From: Streptomyces sp. NBC_00154 | GTDB taxonomy: Bacteria; Actinomycetota; Actinomycetes; Streptomycetales; Streptomycetaceae | Length of the DNA stretch: 64,000 nucleotides | NCBI RefSeq assembly: GCF_026342835.1 | Contig: NZ_JAPEMI010000001.1 | Span: forward strand, 7,322,501 to 7,386,500 | Direction: 5' to 3' | In this document: positions 8,163-17,226 of the stretch, in pieces | How positions within the stretch are numbered: the first letter of the stretch is position 1 | How the letters are laid out: every line of letters starts with the position of its first letter | Translations under genes and position numbers: made by a program | The notes under the pieces: generated by a model | Seen by the model: only the letters and a program-made list of their open reading frames with translations | Told to the model about the DNA's origin: nothing | The model's database searches: none

Positions 8163-8924
8163 ATGTATGCACCGGAGCGGCAGCAGGCGATCCTCCGCCT
8201 TGCCCGCGAGAGCGGCCGGGTCGATGTGCTGTCCCTGGCCGAGGAGTTCCAGGTCACTGCTGAGACCGTGCGGCGTGATCTGAAGGCGCTGGATCGGGCC
8301 GGGCTGCTGCGGCGCGTCCATGGCGGTGCGATTCCGGCCGGGCGGCTCGACTTCGAGCCCGATCTCGCCGAGCGCGATGCAGTGGCCATTGATGAGAAGG
8401 AGCGCATCGCGGCCGCCGGGCTCGGCGAGCTCCCCACCGACGGCAGCGTGATCATCGATGCGGGCAGCACGGCCGTCCGGCTGGCTGCGGCCATCCCGCT
8501 CGACGCCCACCTCACCGTGGTCACCCATGCGCTGCCGGTCGCCGCACGGCTCGCCGACCACCCTGGCATCGCGCTGCATCTCGTCGGCGGCCGTGTCCGG
8601 CACCGTACCCGAGCAGCAGTCGATGCCTGGGCGTTGAACGCCTACAGCGAGATCAACGCCGATGTCGTCTTCCTCGCCACCAACGGTTTCTCACCGAAGG
8701 GAGGTCTGACCACGCCGGACCTGGCCGAGGCTGCTGTCAAGCGCGCCATGATCTCTGCCGCCCGGAGGGTCGTGCTCCTGGCCGACTCCGCCAAGTTCGG
8801 CCAGGAATACTTCGCGCGCTTCGGTGATCTCGCGCAGGTCGATGTGCTCATCACCGACACCGGACTCGGCTCGGACGACGCCCTTGCCATCGAGGGCCAG
8901 GGCACGGAAGTAGTACGCGCATGA
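8163..8924 (+). CDS. fruR: DeoR-family repressor of the fru operon
   Basis: A 253-residue DeoR-type regulator: N-terminal helix-turn-helix (VDVLSLAEEFQVTAETVRRD) followed by RAGLLRRVHGGA and the DeoRC sugar-phosphate-sensing domain with IIDAGSTAVRLA and VFLATNGFSP. It starts the operon and overlaps fruK by ATGA, so it very likely represses its own operon and responds to fructose 1-phosphate, the known effector class. The ATG at 8142 is an alternative start; I prefer 8163 because family members begin with MYAPERQ-type sequence. AT-richer sequence at 8090-8135 is the probable promoter. Confidence 0.9.
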   Translation: MYAPERQQAILRLARESGRVDVLSLAEEFQVTAETVRRDLKALDRAGLLRRVHGGAIPAGRLDFEPDLAERDAVAIDEKERIAAAGLGELPTDGSVIIDAGSTAVRLAAAIPLDAHLTVVTHALPVAARLADHPGIALHLVGGRVRHRTRAAVDAWALNAYSEINADVVFLATNGFSPKGGLTTPDLAEAAVKRAMISAARRVVLLADSAKFGQEYFARFGDLAQVDVLITDTGLGSDDALAIEGQGTEVVRA

Positions 8925-9868
8925 TCCTCACCGTCACCCCCAATCCCAGCCTGGACCGTACGTACGAGCTTCCCGGGCTGACCCGCGGAGCCGTGCTGCG
9001 GGCCACCCACGACCGAGTCGACCCCGGCGGCAAGGGCATCAACGTCTCACGCGCGGTTGCGGCAGCCGGCCACCGTACGATCGCTGTCGCACCGCTCGGC
9101 GGGCCTGAGGGCGCACTGCTCGCCCGGCTGCTCGGCGAGCACGGCATCGAGGCGGCCGGAGTGCCGATCGTCGGCAGCACGCGTATCAACGTCACACTGG
9201 TCGAACCCGATGGAACACTGACCAAGGTCAACGCGGTAGGCCCGGAGATCACTGTGGCCGAGGCAGAGGCCCTGCTGGATGCCGTAAGAACCCGGTCGGC
9301 GACCACGGACTGGATCGTCTGCTGTGGCAGTCTGCCGCGTGGGCTGTCCCCGCAGTGGTACGCCGAGTTGGTGGCACGCAGCCACCGTGCCGGGGCCCGG
9401 ATCGCCCTCGACACCTCCGGCGCGGCGCTGATCGCGGCGCTGCGGGAGCGCCCCGATGTGATCAAGCCGAACGCGGAGGAGCTCGCCGAGGCCGTCGGTC
9501 GCCCACTGGAGACGGTGGGCGACGCCGTGAAAGCGGCGGAGGAGCTCCGCGAGCGCGGTGCCCGGTCCGTTCTGGCCAGCCTGGGGGCCGACGGACAGCT
9601 GCTGGTCGACGGTACGGGTACGTACTTCGGCAGCGCCCGGGTGGACGCAGTCCGCAGCAATGTCGGAGCGGGCGACGCCTCCCTCGCAGGCTTTCTCACT
9701 GCGGGTGGACGAGGCCCGGCTGCGCTCGCCGCGGCGGTCGCCCACGGCACGGCGGCCGTGCAGCTGCCGGGCAGCGTCATGCCGACCCCCGCAGAACTCG
9801 ACCTGTCGGCGGTCACCACGACCACCGACATCGCCCTGGATCGACCCCTGACGGGACCGGCTTCATGA
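8921..9868 (+). CDS. fruK: 1-phosphofructokinase
   Basis: A 315-residue PfkB-family sugar kinase that phosphorylates fructose 1-phosphate, the product of FruA, to fructose 1,6-bisphosphate. Both signatures are present: GGKGINVSRA from residue 36 and NVGAGDASLAGF, with the catalytic Asp at residue 252. The N-terminus LTVTPNPSLDRTY is typical. The start overlaps the fruR stop by four bases (ATGA), and 85 bases separate it from fruA. Confidence 0.95.
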   Translation: MILTVTPNPSLDRTYELPGLTRGAVLRATHDRVDPGGKGINVSRAVAAAGHRTIAVAPLGGPEGALLARLLGEHGIEAAGVPIVGSTRINVTLVEPDGTLTKVNAVGPEITVAEAEALLDAVRTRSATTDWIVCCGSLPRGLSPQWYAELVARSHRAGARIALDTSGAALIAALRERPDVIKPNAEELAEAVGRPLETVGDAVKAAEELRERGARSVLASLGADGQLLVDGTGTYFGSARVDAVRSNVGAGDASLAGFLTAGGRGPAALAAAVAHGTAAVQLPGSVMPTPAELDLSAVTTTTDIALDRPLTGPAS

Positions 9869-9953
9869 CTGTCGTGCATCCGCTATCCAGCCCGCACCGC
9901 CCCGAGTCCCCCCGAGCCGCCCGCAGGACGGTTCACGAGCAAGGAGCCCCGCG

Positions 9954-11963
9954 TTGAGTGAACTGATCACCGCGGCACTGGTCGATCTCGATCTGTCTGC
10001 CGAGACGAAGTACGACGCCGCACGATCGCTCGCCGAGCGGATGGTCACCGAGGGCCGCGTCAGCGACCTCGACGGCTTCCTCGCCGACGTCGCCGCCCGT
10101 GAGGCACAGATGCCGACGGGTCTGGAAGGCGGCATCGGCATCCCGCACTGCCGCAGCGAGCATGTCACCGCGCCCACGCTCGCCTTCGGCCGCAGCGAGC
10201 GGGGCATCGACTTCGGTGCGGCGGACGGTCCCGCGGATCTGATCTTCCTGATAGCGGCGCCGTCCGGGGCCGACGACGACCACCTCACCATCCTTTCTGC
10301 CCTGGCACGACGGCTGATGGACCCCGACTTCACGAGCGCACTGCGCGCGGAGCGCGCCCCGAGCGTGGCCGCGGCCCTGATCCGCGGCGAGGAGGCCACG
10401 TCGGTCGCCTCCACTTCGGACGCCTCGCCCCCGGAGGGTGCAGCAGCGAACGGCCCTGCCGCGGACAGCACCGCACCGGCCGACAAACCCTTCCGGATCG
10501 TCGCCGTCACGTCATGTCCGACCGGCATCGCGCACACCTACATGGCCGCCGAGTCGCTGGCAGCCGCGGCCCGCGCCGAAGGCGTGGTGCTCGACGTCGA
10601 GACGCAGGGCTCTGCGGGGTTCGAAAGGCTGGATCCAGGGCTCATCGCCGCTGCCGACGCGATCATCTGGGCGCATGACGTCGAGGTACGCGAGAAGGCA
10701 CGGTTCGACGGCAAGCCCATCGTCGACACCGGGGTCAAGGCAGGGATCAACCGTCCCGCCGCGCTGATCGCCGAAGCCAAGCGGAAGGCGGAGCGCGGCG
10801 AGAACAGCACCGTCACGGGTGGCGCCGCTCAGCAGGACGACGGGGTCACGAACGGCGGTGGCAACGCACACTTCGGGATCCGGTTGCGGACCTACCTGAT
10901 GTCCGGCGTCAGTTACATGGTGCCGTTCGTCGCTGCAGGGGGCCTCCTCATCGCGCTGTCGTTCGCCATCGGCGGCTACGAAATCGCCAGTGCCAAATCC
11001 GTCGCGGACCACTTCGTCTGGGGAGAGGCCGACAGCTGGGCCGCTCTGCTCAACCAGATCGGCACCGCCGCATTCGCCTTCCTGGTGCCGGTACTGGCCG
11101 GTTATATCGCGTACGGCATGGCGGACCGGCCCGCGCTCGTCCCTGGGTTCGTCGGCGGTGCCATCGCCCTCACCATCAACGCGGGCTTCCTTGGCGGCCT
11201 CGCGGCAGGTCTGCTGGCCGGTGCGGTGGTGATGGCGATCCAACGGGTGAAGGTCCATCCCACGCTGCGCGGCATCATGCCGGTGCTGGTGATTCCCCTG
11301 ATCGCCTCGGTGGTCGTCGGTTTCCTGATGTTCATCGTTGTCGGCAAGCCGATCGCTTCGCTCCAACGGGCCCTGACTGACGGCCTCAACGGGCTCTCCG
11401 GCTCGAACGCGATCATTCTCGGCATCGTCCTCGGCCTGATGATGTGCTTCGACATGGGCGGACCGCTCAACAAGGTGGCTTACGCCTTCGCGGTCGGCGG
11501 GCTGGCCGACCCGACGCCCGGCAGCCTCAAGGTGATGGCCGCAGTGATGGCGGCCGGCATGGTGCCGCCGCTGGCCATGGCACTCGCAACCACCGTGCGC
11601 GGCAGGCTGTTCACCAAGACCGAGCGGGAGAACGGCAGGGCGGCCTGGGTCCTGGGCGCATCCTTCATCAGTGAGGGCGCGATCCCGTTCGCGGCGGCCG
11701 ACCCTCTCCGGGTGATCCCGTCGGTGATGGCCGGCGGCGCGGTGACCGGTGCGCTGTCGATGGCCTTCGGCTGCACACTGCGCGCCCCGCACGGTGGCAT
11801 CTTCGTGGTACCACTCATCGGCGATCCGTTCCTCTACCTGTTGGCCATCGCGGCCGGTACGGCCGTCGCGACCGCACTCGTTGTCCTCCTCAAGGGGATG
11901 CACAGGACCGCGGAGGCGCCGGCTCCGGCGATCGAAGAGCCCAAGATCTCCGTCGCCGCCTGA
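9954..11963 (+). CDS. fruA: PTS fructose transporter, fused EIIA-EIIB-EIIC
   Basis: A 669-residue membrane permease that imports fructose and phosphorylates it at C1. EIIA covers residues 1-150 with the phospho-His in GIPHCR (His65); EIIB follows a Ser/Ala/Pro linker and has its phospho-Cys in TSCPTGIAHTYMA (Cys188); EIIC from about residue 300 has about nine hydrophobic segments with FDMGGPLNKVAY and ISEGAIPFAA. The start is an unusual TTG at 9954-9956, chosen because AAGGAG lies at 9941-9946 and EIIA would otherwise be cut. Confidence 0.95.
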   Translation: MSELITAALVDLDLSAETKYDAARSLAERMVTEGRVSDLDGFLADVAAREAQMPTGLEGGIGIPHCRSEHVTAPTLAFGRSERGIDFGAADGPADLIFLIAAPSGADDDHLTILSALARRLMDPDFTSALRAERAPSVAAALIRGEEATSVASTSDASPPEGAAANGPAADSTAPADKPFRIVAVTSCPTGIAHTYMAAESLAAAARAEGVVLDVETQGSAGFERLDPGLIAAADAIIWAHDVEVREKARFDGKPIVDTGVKAGINRPAALIAEAKRKAERGENSTVTGGAAQQDDGVTNGGGNAHFGIRLRTYLMSGVSYMVPFVAAGGLLIALSFAIGGYEIASAKSVADHFVWGEADSWAALLNQIGTAAFAFLVPVLAGYIAYGMADRPALVPGFVGGAIALTINAGFLGGLAAGLLAGAVVMAIQRVKVHPTLRGIMPVLVIPLIASVVVGFLMFIVVGKPIASLQRALTDGLNGLSGSNAIILGIVLGLMMCFDMGGPLNKVAYAFAVGGLADPTPGSLKVMAAVMAAGMVPPLAMALATTVRGRLFTKTERENGRAAWVLGASFISEGAIPFAAADPLRVIPSVMAGGAVTGALSMAFGCTLRAPHGGIFVVPLIGDPFLYLLAIAAGTAVATALVVLLKGMHRTAEAPAPAIEEPKISVAA

Positions 11964-12014
11964 CGGTCTGCCCCGTAACTCCGTTCCTCCCATTACCAAA
12001 CAGGAGAGTTCACC

Positions 12015-12287
12015 ATGCATCAGCGCACTGTCGCCGTGGGTTCCCGCAGCGGTCTGCACGCACGCCCGGCCTCGTTGCTCGTCCAGGCAGCGACTCGGCA
12101 GCCGGTCAAGGTGACAATCAGCCGGGACGGTCAGAGCGGGGTCGACGCCCGGAGTCTGCTCTCCGTGCTCGCCCTCGCGGCCCAGTACGGCGACTCAGTG
12201 GTGCTGGCCGCGGAGGGCGACGGCGCGGAAGCCGCGGTCGAGGAGCTGGCTACGCTCCTCGCCCGCGACCTTGATGCCACGCCGTAA
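12015..12287 (+). CDS. ptsH: Phosphocarrier protein HPr
   Basis: A 90-residue HPr, the protein that passes phosphate from enzyme I to EIIA domains. The active His is His15 in SRSGLHARPAS, and the regulatory-serine region reads ARSLLSVLALA. AGGAGAG precedes the ATG. It sits 51 bases after fruA, so this fru operon carries its own HPr; no enzyme I gene is in the window. In the streptomycete fru operons I recall, ptsH is elsewhere, so this may be a second HPr. Confidence 0.92.
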   Translation: MHQRTVAVGSRSGLHARPASLLVQAATRQPVKVTISRDGQSGVDARSLLSVLALAAQYGDSVVLAAEGDGAEAAVEELATLLARDLDATP

Positions 12288-12298
12288 CGTCAGTGGCT

Positions 12299-12340
12299 CC
12301 CGCCGTCCACCGGGCGCGCAACGGCTCAGGGGACGGCGGG
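12299..12340. terminator. Hairpin ending the fru operon
   Basis: CCCGCCGTCC (12299-12308) and GGACGGCGGG (12331-12340) pair perfectly around a 22-base loop, starting 12 bases after the HPr stop. Confidence 0.6.
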
Positions 12341-12496
12341 CGTTCGAGCGGGACTCGCGACGGAGTCCTCGCAGCTCATTTGCTGTGGCCCAGCACCGTA
12401 TTGATCGCAACACCTGTGGTGTGAGACATGTCAGCTGTTTGCCGGGGGTAGTGGTACCGGCGCCCGACCGGTGGCCGGACGCCGATAGACGTCAGG

Positions 12497-12645
12497 TCAG
12501 GCCGGTGACGTGACGGCCCGGCCGAGATGCCGGGCGAAGAACCGGACCGCATTGTCGGCCTCGAACCTGGGAAGCTCCTTGTGCCTGCCCGCGTTGGCGT
12601 ACAACGTCTTTTCCTTCGAGGCGAAGGCGTCGAACAACGCGAGAG
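12497..12645 (-). pseudogene. 3' remnant of a second copy of the alpha/beta hydrolase
   Basis: On the minus strand the last 48 codons read LFDAFASKEKTLYANAGRHK, then LPRFEADNAVRFFARHLGRA and VTSPA-stop. The hydrolase at 2462-3226 ends with nearly the same residues. Similarity ends abruptly near 12645, so only the 3' end remains. The two copies differ at several codons, so this is an older paralog rather than a fresh duplicate. Confidence 0.75.
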
Positions 12646-13402
12646 GTCATCACGTCCGACCTCCTTTTCTGCCGACCGATCATGGTTCCGACGCCCCGAA
12701 GGCGCTGCGGGACGGGTTCAAGGAACGCGTGGCTGCCGAGCACCGGACGCCGCCCGAGGCGCTCATCAAGGCGATACACGACAGAGCCAACACGAAACGT
12801 CGCGAGCGCCTGCCGTCGGCCGATGGCTCCGCCCCGGAGTGACCAGCTCAGCGCACCCGTCCGCGAGGTTTCAGGGGCATCTGCGTGAGTCTGGGAGCGG
12901 GCAACGGAGCACCGTCGTTGCACTTCACCTCGCCAGAGCGAGTGTCTTCATCAAGTCCGAACGAGTGTGGGCGACAAGCTCGTTGGACCGCCCCACGATG
13001 TTCCACCATATCTCAGGGCTTCCTCCACTTCCATCGGGTCAAAGTCCAGAAGGCCCGCGGCGGCTTCCTCCGGCGTGAGCGGATCGTTTGGGCGCCGGTG
13101 AGCACGGCTACCGCATTCCGGACCTCGCGGCGCGGACGGCGCCGGCCTTCGCCGCCACGACGGAGCCGGGGATTGTCGACGAATTCCTTCGCGACTCCTG
13201 AACGCCTCGCGCTCGTACCGGCCCGGGTTCCGGCGGCCGTTGCCCACCTCGCGCGCACGCGACAGATCATGCACGTTCGAGGCGGCCGAAAATCGATTGA
13301 TCACCCCGCATGCTGTGCCTTCCGTACGGAAGACGGTCATGCCCGAATCGGAAGTGACCGGCCGACCGGACGGTCTGACTGCAACTTTGCATAACTCGCT
13401 TT
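12646..13402. other. Gene-poor interval with coding scraps
   Basis: No intact gene is supported. On the plus strand, 12680-12842 gives APKALRDGFKERVAAEHRTP and then RANTKRRERL, which looks like the end of a basic protein. On the minus strand, 12955-13210 has two pieces in different frames, PLTPEEAAAGLLDFDPMEVE and SGVAKEFVDNPRLRRGGEG, consistent with a frameshifted fragment of one gene. I recognise neither. Confidence 0.35.
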
Positions 13403-13957
13403 ATGTGGAGCTCGCTTGAGAGAATTCCGGCGGAGTTTCGGGCGAAGGTCAGCGGTACGATCCCCGTCACGGTGACCACGGCCGCAGGCACGAGCAACCC
13501 GCTCAACTTCTATTACATCGGCGCGCCGTTCAAGGCCTCGCTGAGTGCTGCTTCGGGGCCCTCCGCCGACGGCAACACCGTCACCATCAGCGGCACCGGT
13601 CTCGCAACCGCATCGTCCGTCGCCTTCGGAGGCAACAACGCAACCGCGACCATCACCTCCGACAGCCTGCTGAGCGTCACCGTTCCTGCCGGCACCATCG
13701 GTTCGGTCGGCGTGAGGCCGACGTCAGGTTCGACTTCCGGCGGTACCGCGGTCACGATCACCGGAACCGACCTGCCCACCACCGAGTCGGTCACCTTCGA
13801 CGGCGTGATCGCGCCGTTCTCGGTGATCAACAGCACCACGGTGTCAGTGTTCACACCGCCCGGCAGCGCGGGCGCGGTCGATGTCGTCCTCATCGCAACC
13901 GGCGGGAGCGCCACCGCAGCCGCCGGGTTCACCTACGTGGCGGACCCCGGTATCTGA
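13403..13957 (+). CDS. IPT/TIG-domain protein, probably 5'-truncated
   Basis: A 184-residue frame. After about 15 unrelated residues it enters the last strands of one IPT/TIG (immunoglobulin-like) domain (VTVTTAAGTSNPLNFYYIG) and then has two further IPT domains with GNTVTISGTGLATASSVAFG and GGTAVTITGTDLPTTESVTF. The missing start of the first domain indicates loss of the real 5' end. IPT domains form beta-sandwich modules in surface or secreted proteins. The next gene is a longer relative. Confidence 0.65.
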   Translation: MWSSLERIPAEFRAKVSGTIPVTVTTAAGTSNPLNFYYIGAPFKASLSAASGPSADGNTVTISGTGLATASSVAFGGNNATATITSDSLLSVTVPAGTIGSVGVRPTSGSTSGGTAVTITGTDLPTTESVTFDGVIAPFSVINSTTVSVFTPPGSAGAVDVVLIATGGSATAAAGFTYVADPGI

Positions 13958-14079
13958 TCGACTCGCTCTTCCCGGCACGTGTCGGGCGAGCAGGCGGCCC
14001 GGGCACCCCGGAAGGCGCCCGGGCTGTCACCGTGCCCCACCCCTATGGTCGCATCCGTCCACCGCTGCGAACAGGCACC

Positions 14080-15093
14080 ATGACGACACCTGCCCTGACG
14101 GGCCTTTCTCCCAATCAAGGACCCACCGCGGGCGGCACCACGGTGACACTCACCGGGACCAACCTCGGCGACGTGACAACAGTCCGCTTCGGCACCACAG
14201 CCACCGCGTTCACGATCGTGTCTCCCACTCAGATCACCGCCACCGCCCCTCCCGGATCCGAGGGATCCGTCCAGGTCACCGCCATCAGCCCGGGCGGCAC
14301 CAGCGGAGGGGTTGCCTACTACTACGTCGCGCTGCCGACCTTGACAGCCGTGTCTCCCGGTCAAGGACCGATGGCGGGCGGCACCGCTGTGACACTCACC
14401 GGAACCAACCTCAGCCAAGCGACGACAGTCCGCTTCGGCACCGTAACGGCTGCGTTCTCGGTCCTGTCCACCACGCAGATCAACTCCGTCACCCCATCGG
14501 CCCCTGCCGGATCCCCGGGACCTGCTCAAGTCACCGTCACCAGCCCCGGCGGTACCAGCGGAGGGGTTGCCTACTACTACGTCGCGCTGCCGACCCTGAC
14601 AGCCGTGTCTCCTGGTCAAGGACCCACCGCAGGCGGCACCGCTGTGACACTCACCGGAACCAACCTGCTCAACGCCACGACTGTCCGTTTCGGTGCCACG
14701 GCAGCAGCATTTTCGGTCGTGTCGGCCACACAGATCACTGCCACCTCCCCTCCCGGATCCACGGGGTTCGCCCAGATCACGGTCATCACCCCAGGCGGCA
14801 CCGGCGGAGGGGTGGCCTTCCAATACGTCGCGCTGCCCACGCTGACGGACCTGTCTCCCGATCAAGGACCACCCACGGGCGGCACCACGGTGACACTCAC
14901 CGGAACCAACCTCGGCGACGTGACAGCTCTCCGCTTCGGTACCACAGCAGCTGCGTTCACGATCGTGTCCGCTACGCAGATCACCGCCACCGCCCCCACC
15001 GGATCGGCTGGAGCCGTCCAGGTCACCGTCACCAGCCCCGGCGGCACCAGCGCGGGACTGACCTACACCCGGATCGCGCTCCCCGGTATCTGA
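14080..15093 (+). CDS. Four-repeat IPT/TIG protein
   Basis: A 337-residue protein made almost entirely of four IPT/TIG repeats of about 83 residues. Each starts with a variant of PxLTxLSPxQGPTxGGTxVT and contains LTGTNLxxxTxVRFG and a closing SPGGTSGGV-type strand. The ATG at 14080 is immediately followed by the first repeat, so there is no signal peptide or anchor. Such proteins are common in actinomycetes, with unknown role; they could leave the cell by a non-classical route or be part of a larger assembly. I see no clear Shine-Dalgarno. The in-frame ATG at 14032 is an alternative start. Confidence 0.85.
   Translation: MTTPALTGLSPNQGPTAGGTTVTLTGTNLGDVTTVRFGTTATAFTIVSPTQITATAPPGSEGSVQVTAISPGGTSGGVAYYYVALPTLTAVSPGQGPMAGGTAVTLTGTNLSQATTVRFGTVTAAFSVLSTTQINSVTPSAPAGSPGPAQVTVTSPGGTSGGVAYYYVALPTLTAVSPGQGPTAGGTAVTLTGTNLLNATTVRFGATAAAFSVVSATQITATSPPGSTGFAQITVITPGGTGGGVAFQYVALPTLTDLSPDQGPPTGGTTVTLTGTNLGDVTALRFGTTAAAFTIVSATQITATAPTGSAGAVQVTVTSPGGTSAGLTYTRIALPGI
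14092..15075 (+). repeat. Tandem 240-260-base coding repeats
   Basis: The four IPT repeats are alike at DNA level. For example the words TTGCCTACTACTACGTCGCG and GGCACCGCTGTGACACTCAC recur in adjacent units (near 14308 and 14564; near 14380 and 14636). The arrays are likely to expand or shrink by recombination. Confidence 0.8.
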
Positions 15094-15680
15094 GCGGCCG
15101 TCGGCGCCTGCTGAGTCCCGGGACAGGACCGCGAGGGGACGCGTTGAAGACGGCGGCGTCAGAGCAGCGGTGGCCGGGTGGCCTCCCGGCTGCGTCCCCT
15201 CGGATACGGGCGCACCGCGCTGCAGGTGCAGACGGACGAGGCTTTCGGGCTGGTGACTGAACATCGCGCCGGCCCGAGAGCCTCGTCCGTCAGGCACTAC
15301 CGACCACCACCTGCTCGGTGGCGAACGTGAGGAAGCTCAGCCAGTACGAGCCGCACCGCCATACAGCGCGCAAACCGCGTAGACGGTCACGAAGATGCCG
15401 CCGTCTTGGGCATCGGCGTTGACGAATTGCCATCCGCTGGAAGGCCCTCCCACTCAGGCTTCCGTTTCACGCAGAGCTGTCCCACCGGTCGCTGGCCGGT
15501 ATCCGGTGCACCACTTCCTGATGCACACCGACCAGGACACGGTGGTGGAGCGCATCGAGACCGACACGAAACCGGAAAGCGTCACTGCCCACCGGTGGCG
15601 CCTTGACCATCTCGCCGACAGTCGGCAGTCCCTGTCCTGGCTCCGCGGGGCAGCGGGACGCTTCCACGGGGAACCAGAAG
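15094..15680. other. Interval without a supported gene
   Basis: Only fragments are visible. On the plus strand, 15505-15630 encodes PVHHFLMHTDQDTVVERIET and HRWRLDHLADSRQ with GC-rich third positions, so it may be a scrap of a former gene that I do not recognise. Nothing else stands out. Confidence 0.3.
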
Positions 15681-16811
15681 TCAGCCGCCGCGCTTCAGGC
15701 GTACGACGACGGGGGCGCCGAAGGGGTCGCCGGACTGGTTGACCTGGACGTGTCCGGCGCCCAGCCACTCGTCGGTGCCGGGCACCCGATGGATCTCCTT
15801 GAGCCACAGCGACTGGTTCGACCCCTTGCGGGCACCGGTCGACAGGGGCAGGCGGTGGCGCTTGATCTTCACGCACCGGCCGTCATCGGTCAGGTACCAG
15901 TTGCCGTCGAGGAACAGGCCCTCATCGTCCTGATCCACCGGGGTACGCAGAGCGCACCCACCGGGTGCGGGCTCCTGTTCGACCCACTTGGAGCCGTCCC
16001 AGCGCAGCCGGATGAACTCGTCCGCGGGTTCGTTCTCGACCTCGCCGTGGTTGAAGGAGTTGTTGCCGTACGCGCGCACCTCACCGCTGTCCAGCGCGAA
16101 GACCTGGCCGAGCCCGGCGCTGGGCTCCGGCGGGAGCGGCTCCTGGAAGCGGGCCTGTGGAGTCTCCACCGACTTCCAGGACGTGCCGTCCCAGTGCATC
16201 GAGACGGGCTGGCTGTACCGCTCGCCGTAACCCAGCTCGGTGCCCGGCCCGGTCGAGCGGCTGCCGACCGCCCAGACGTCGTCCGGTCCCACCACCGCGA
16301 GGTCGGAGGTGCCGTACGGCAGCCGGGTCGTGTTCCAGCGGGTGCCGTCCCACCTCGCCCAGCGGGTCACGCCGGCGCCCACTTCATAGGTCTGGGGCCG
16401 CAGCCACAGGACTTCCTCGCCGACCTCTTCGAGCACGGGCGGGTAGTCGGTGGTGCCGAGAGCTTCGGGAACGGGCTCGCGCTTCCACTGCGTACCGTCG
16501 TAGTGCAGCAGGTGAGCGTTGGCCTCGCCGTTGTTCTCGGTCCCGACCGCCCAGATGTCGTCCTCGGACAGAACGGCGACATCGGTGAGGTCTCCGCTGA
16601 AGTCCGCGATGTGCTCGAACTCCCAAGTGAGGGAGTTCGCCGGGGCCTTTGGCGGGGCGTCCTTGCCGCCGGTGTCTGCCGTGTCGGCGGAGCCCGTGGT
16701 CCGGGAGCCCGTCGGCTCGTCGTCCGTGCCGCACCCCGCAGCCGTGAGCACTGTGGCCAGCACGGCGACGGCCACTATGCCTCTCTGCGTGATTCCCGAA
16801 GCTCTGCGCAT
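15681..16811 (-). CDS. Secreted lipoprotein with propeller-like repeats
   Basis: A 376-residue lipoprotein. A type II signal peptide is followed by the lipobox LTAAGC, then a Ser/Thr/Gly-rich linker of about 35 residues. The rest has repeats with an EDDIWAVGTENNG or PDDVWAVGSRSTG motif followed by HYDGTQWK- or RWDGTRWN-type strands, the pattern of beta-propeller proteins. It would be anchored outside the membrane; function unknown. The ATG at 16809-16811 has AAGGGGGG seven bases upstream; a GTG two codons earlier is the alternative. Confidence 0.8.
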   Translation of the reverse strand: MRRASGITQRGIVAVAVLATVLTAAGCGTDDEPTGSRTTGSADTADTGGKDAPPKAPANSLTWEFEHIADFSGDLTDVAVLSEDDIWAVGTENNGEANAHLLHYDGTQWKREPVPEALGTTDYPPVLEEVGEEVLWLRPQTYEVGAGVTRWARWDGTRWNTTRLPYGTSDLAVVGPDDVWAVGSRSTGPGTELGYGERYSQPVSMHWDGTSWKSVETPQARFQEPLPPEPSAGLGQVFALDSGEVRAYGNNSFNHGEVENEPADEFIRLRWDGSKWVEQEPAPGGCALRTPVDQDDEGLFLDGNWYLTDDGRCVKIKRHRLPLSTGARKGSNQSLWLKEIHRVPGTDEWLGAGHVQVNQSGDPFGAPVVVRLKRGG

Positions 16812-16869
16812 GATCACACCCCCCTTGTTGCTCCTCCTCGGAGCGGTTTTCAGCGAGCGGGCAGCCTAC

Positions 16870-17060
16870 CCGTGGTCAGCGGCCCCCTTTTGGGGCACGG
16901 ACGCTGACCGGATCGATCGTGCACCGCGACCGGTCCAGCGCACCGCGGGCGCCGAGCTCGTCGAGCATGACGCGGTGGAGCCGGTCCCGGACCCGGTCCC
17001 GGCTCCACCGAGAGAAGCGCCGGTGGACGGGTTGCACCTCGCGGCAACTCCCACCGGTCT
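16870..17060 (-). pseudogene. Fragment of an IS5-type transposase
   Basis: On the minus strand, RFSRWSRDRVRDRLHRVMLD and ELGARGALDRSRCTIDPVSV followed by RAPKGG match the stretch of IS5-family transposases just before and at the first catalytic Asp (usually WSRCAIDSVSVRALKGG). No inverted repeats or remaining parts are found, and the frame is open only for about 60 codons. The catalytic-region Ser has become Pro. Confidence 0.55.
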
Positions 17061-17226
17061 TCGGGCCGTACTGACAGACGGGCCGACGCCTGCCATAGGA
17101 AACGACCTCTTCAGGGATCTGCCAGGCGCTCTTCAGGTTTCCCGGGGTCCTTCGGCGTGTGCCGCCACGGTTCGCGGCAGGGCCGTCGGTGAACCGCGGC
17201 CGGCCTTCGGACGGGTTCGGTGGCCG

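Noticed and set aside
14092..15075. Regular repeats that could suggest a CRISPR array or minisatellite
   Set aside because: The units are 240-260 bases, wholly coding in one frame, and correspond to IPT protein domains.
13881..15297. Long open frames on both strands over the IPT genes
   Set aside because: They are Arg/His/Pro-rich or Gly/Asp-rich shadows produced by the repeated coding sequence.
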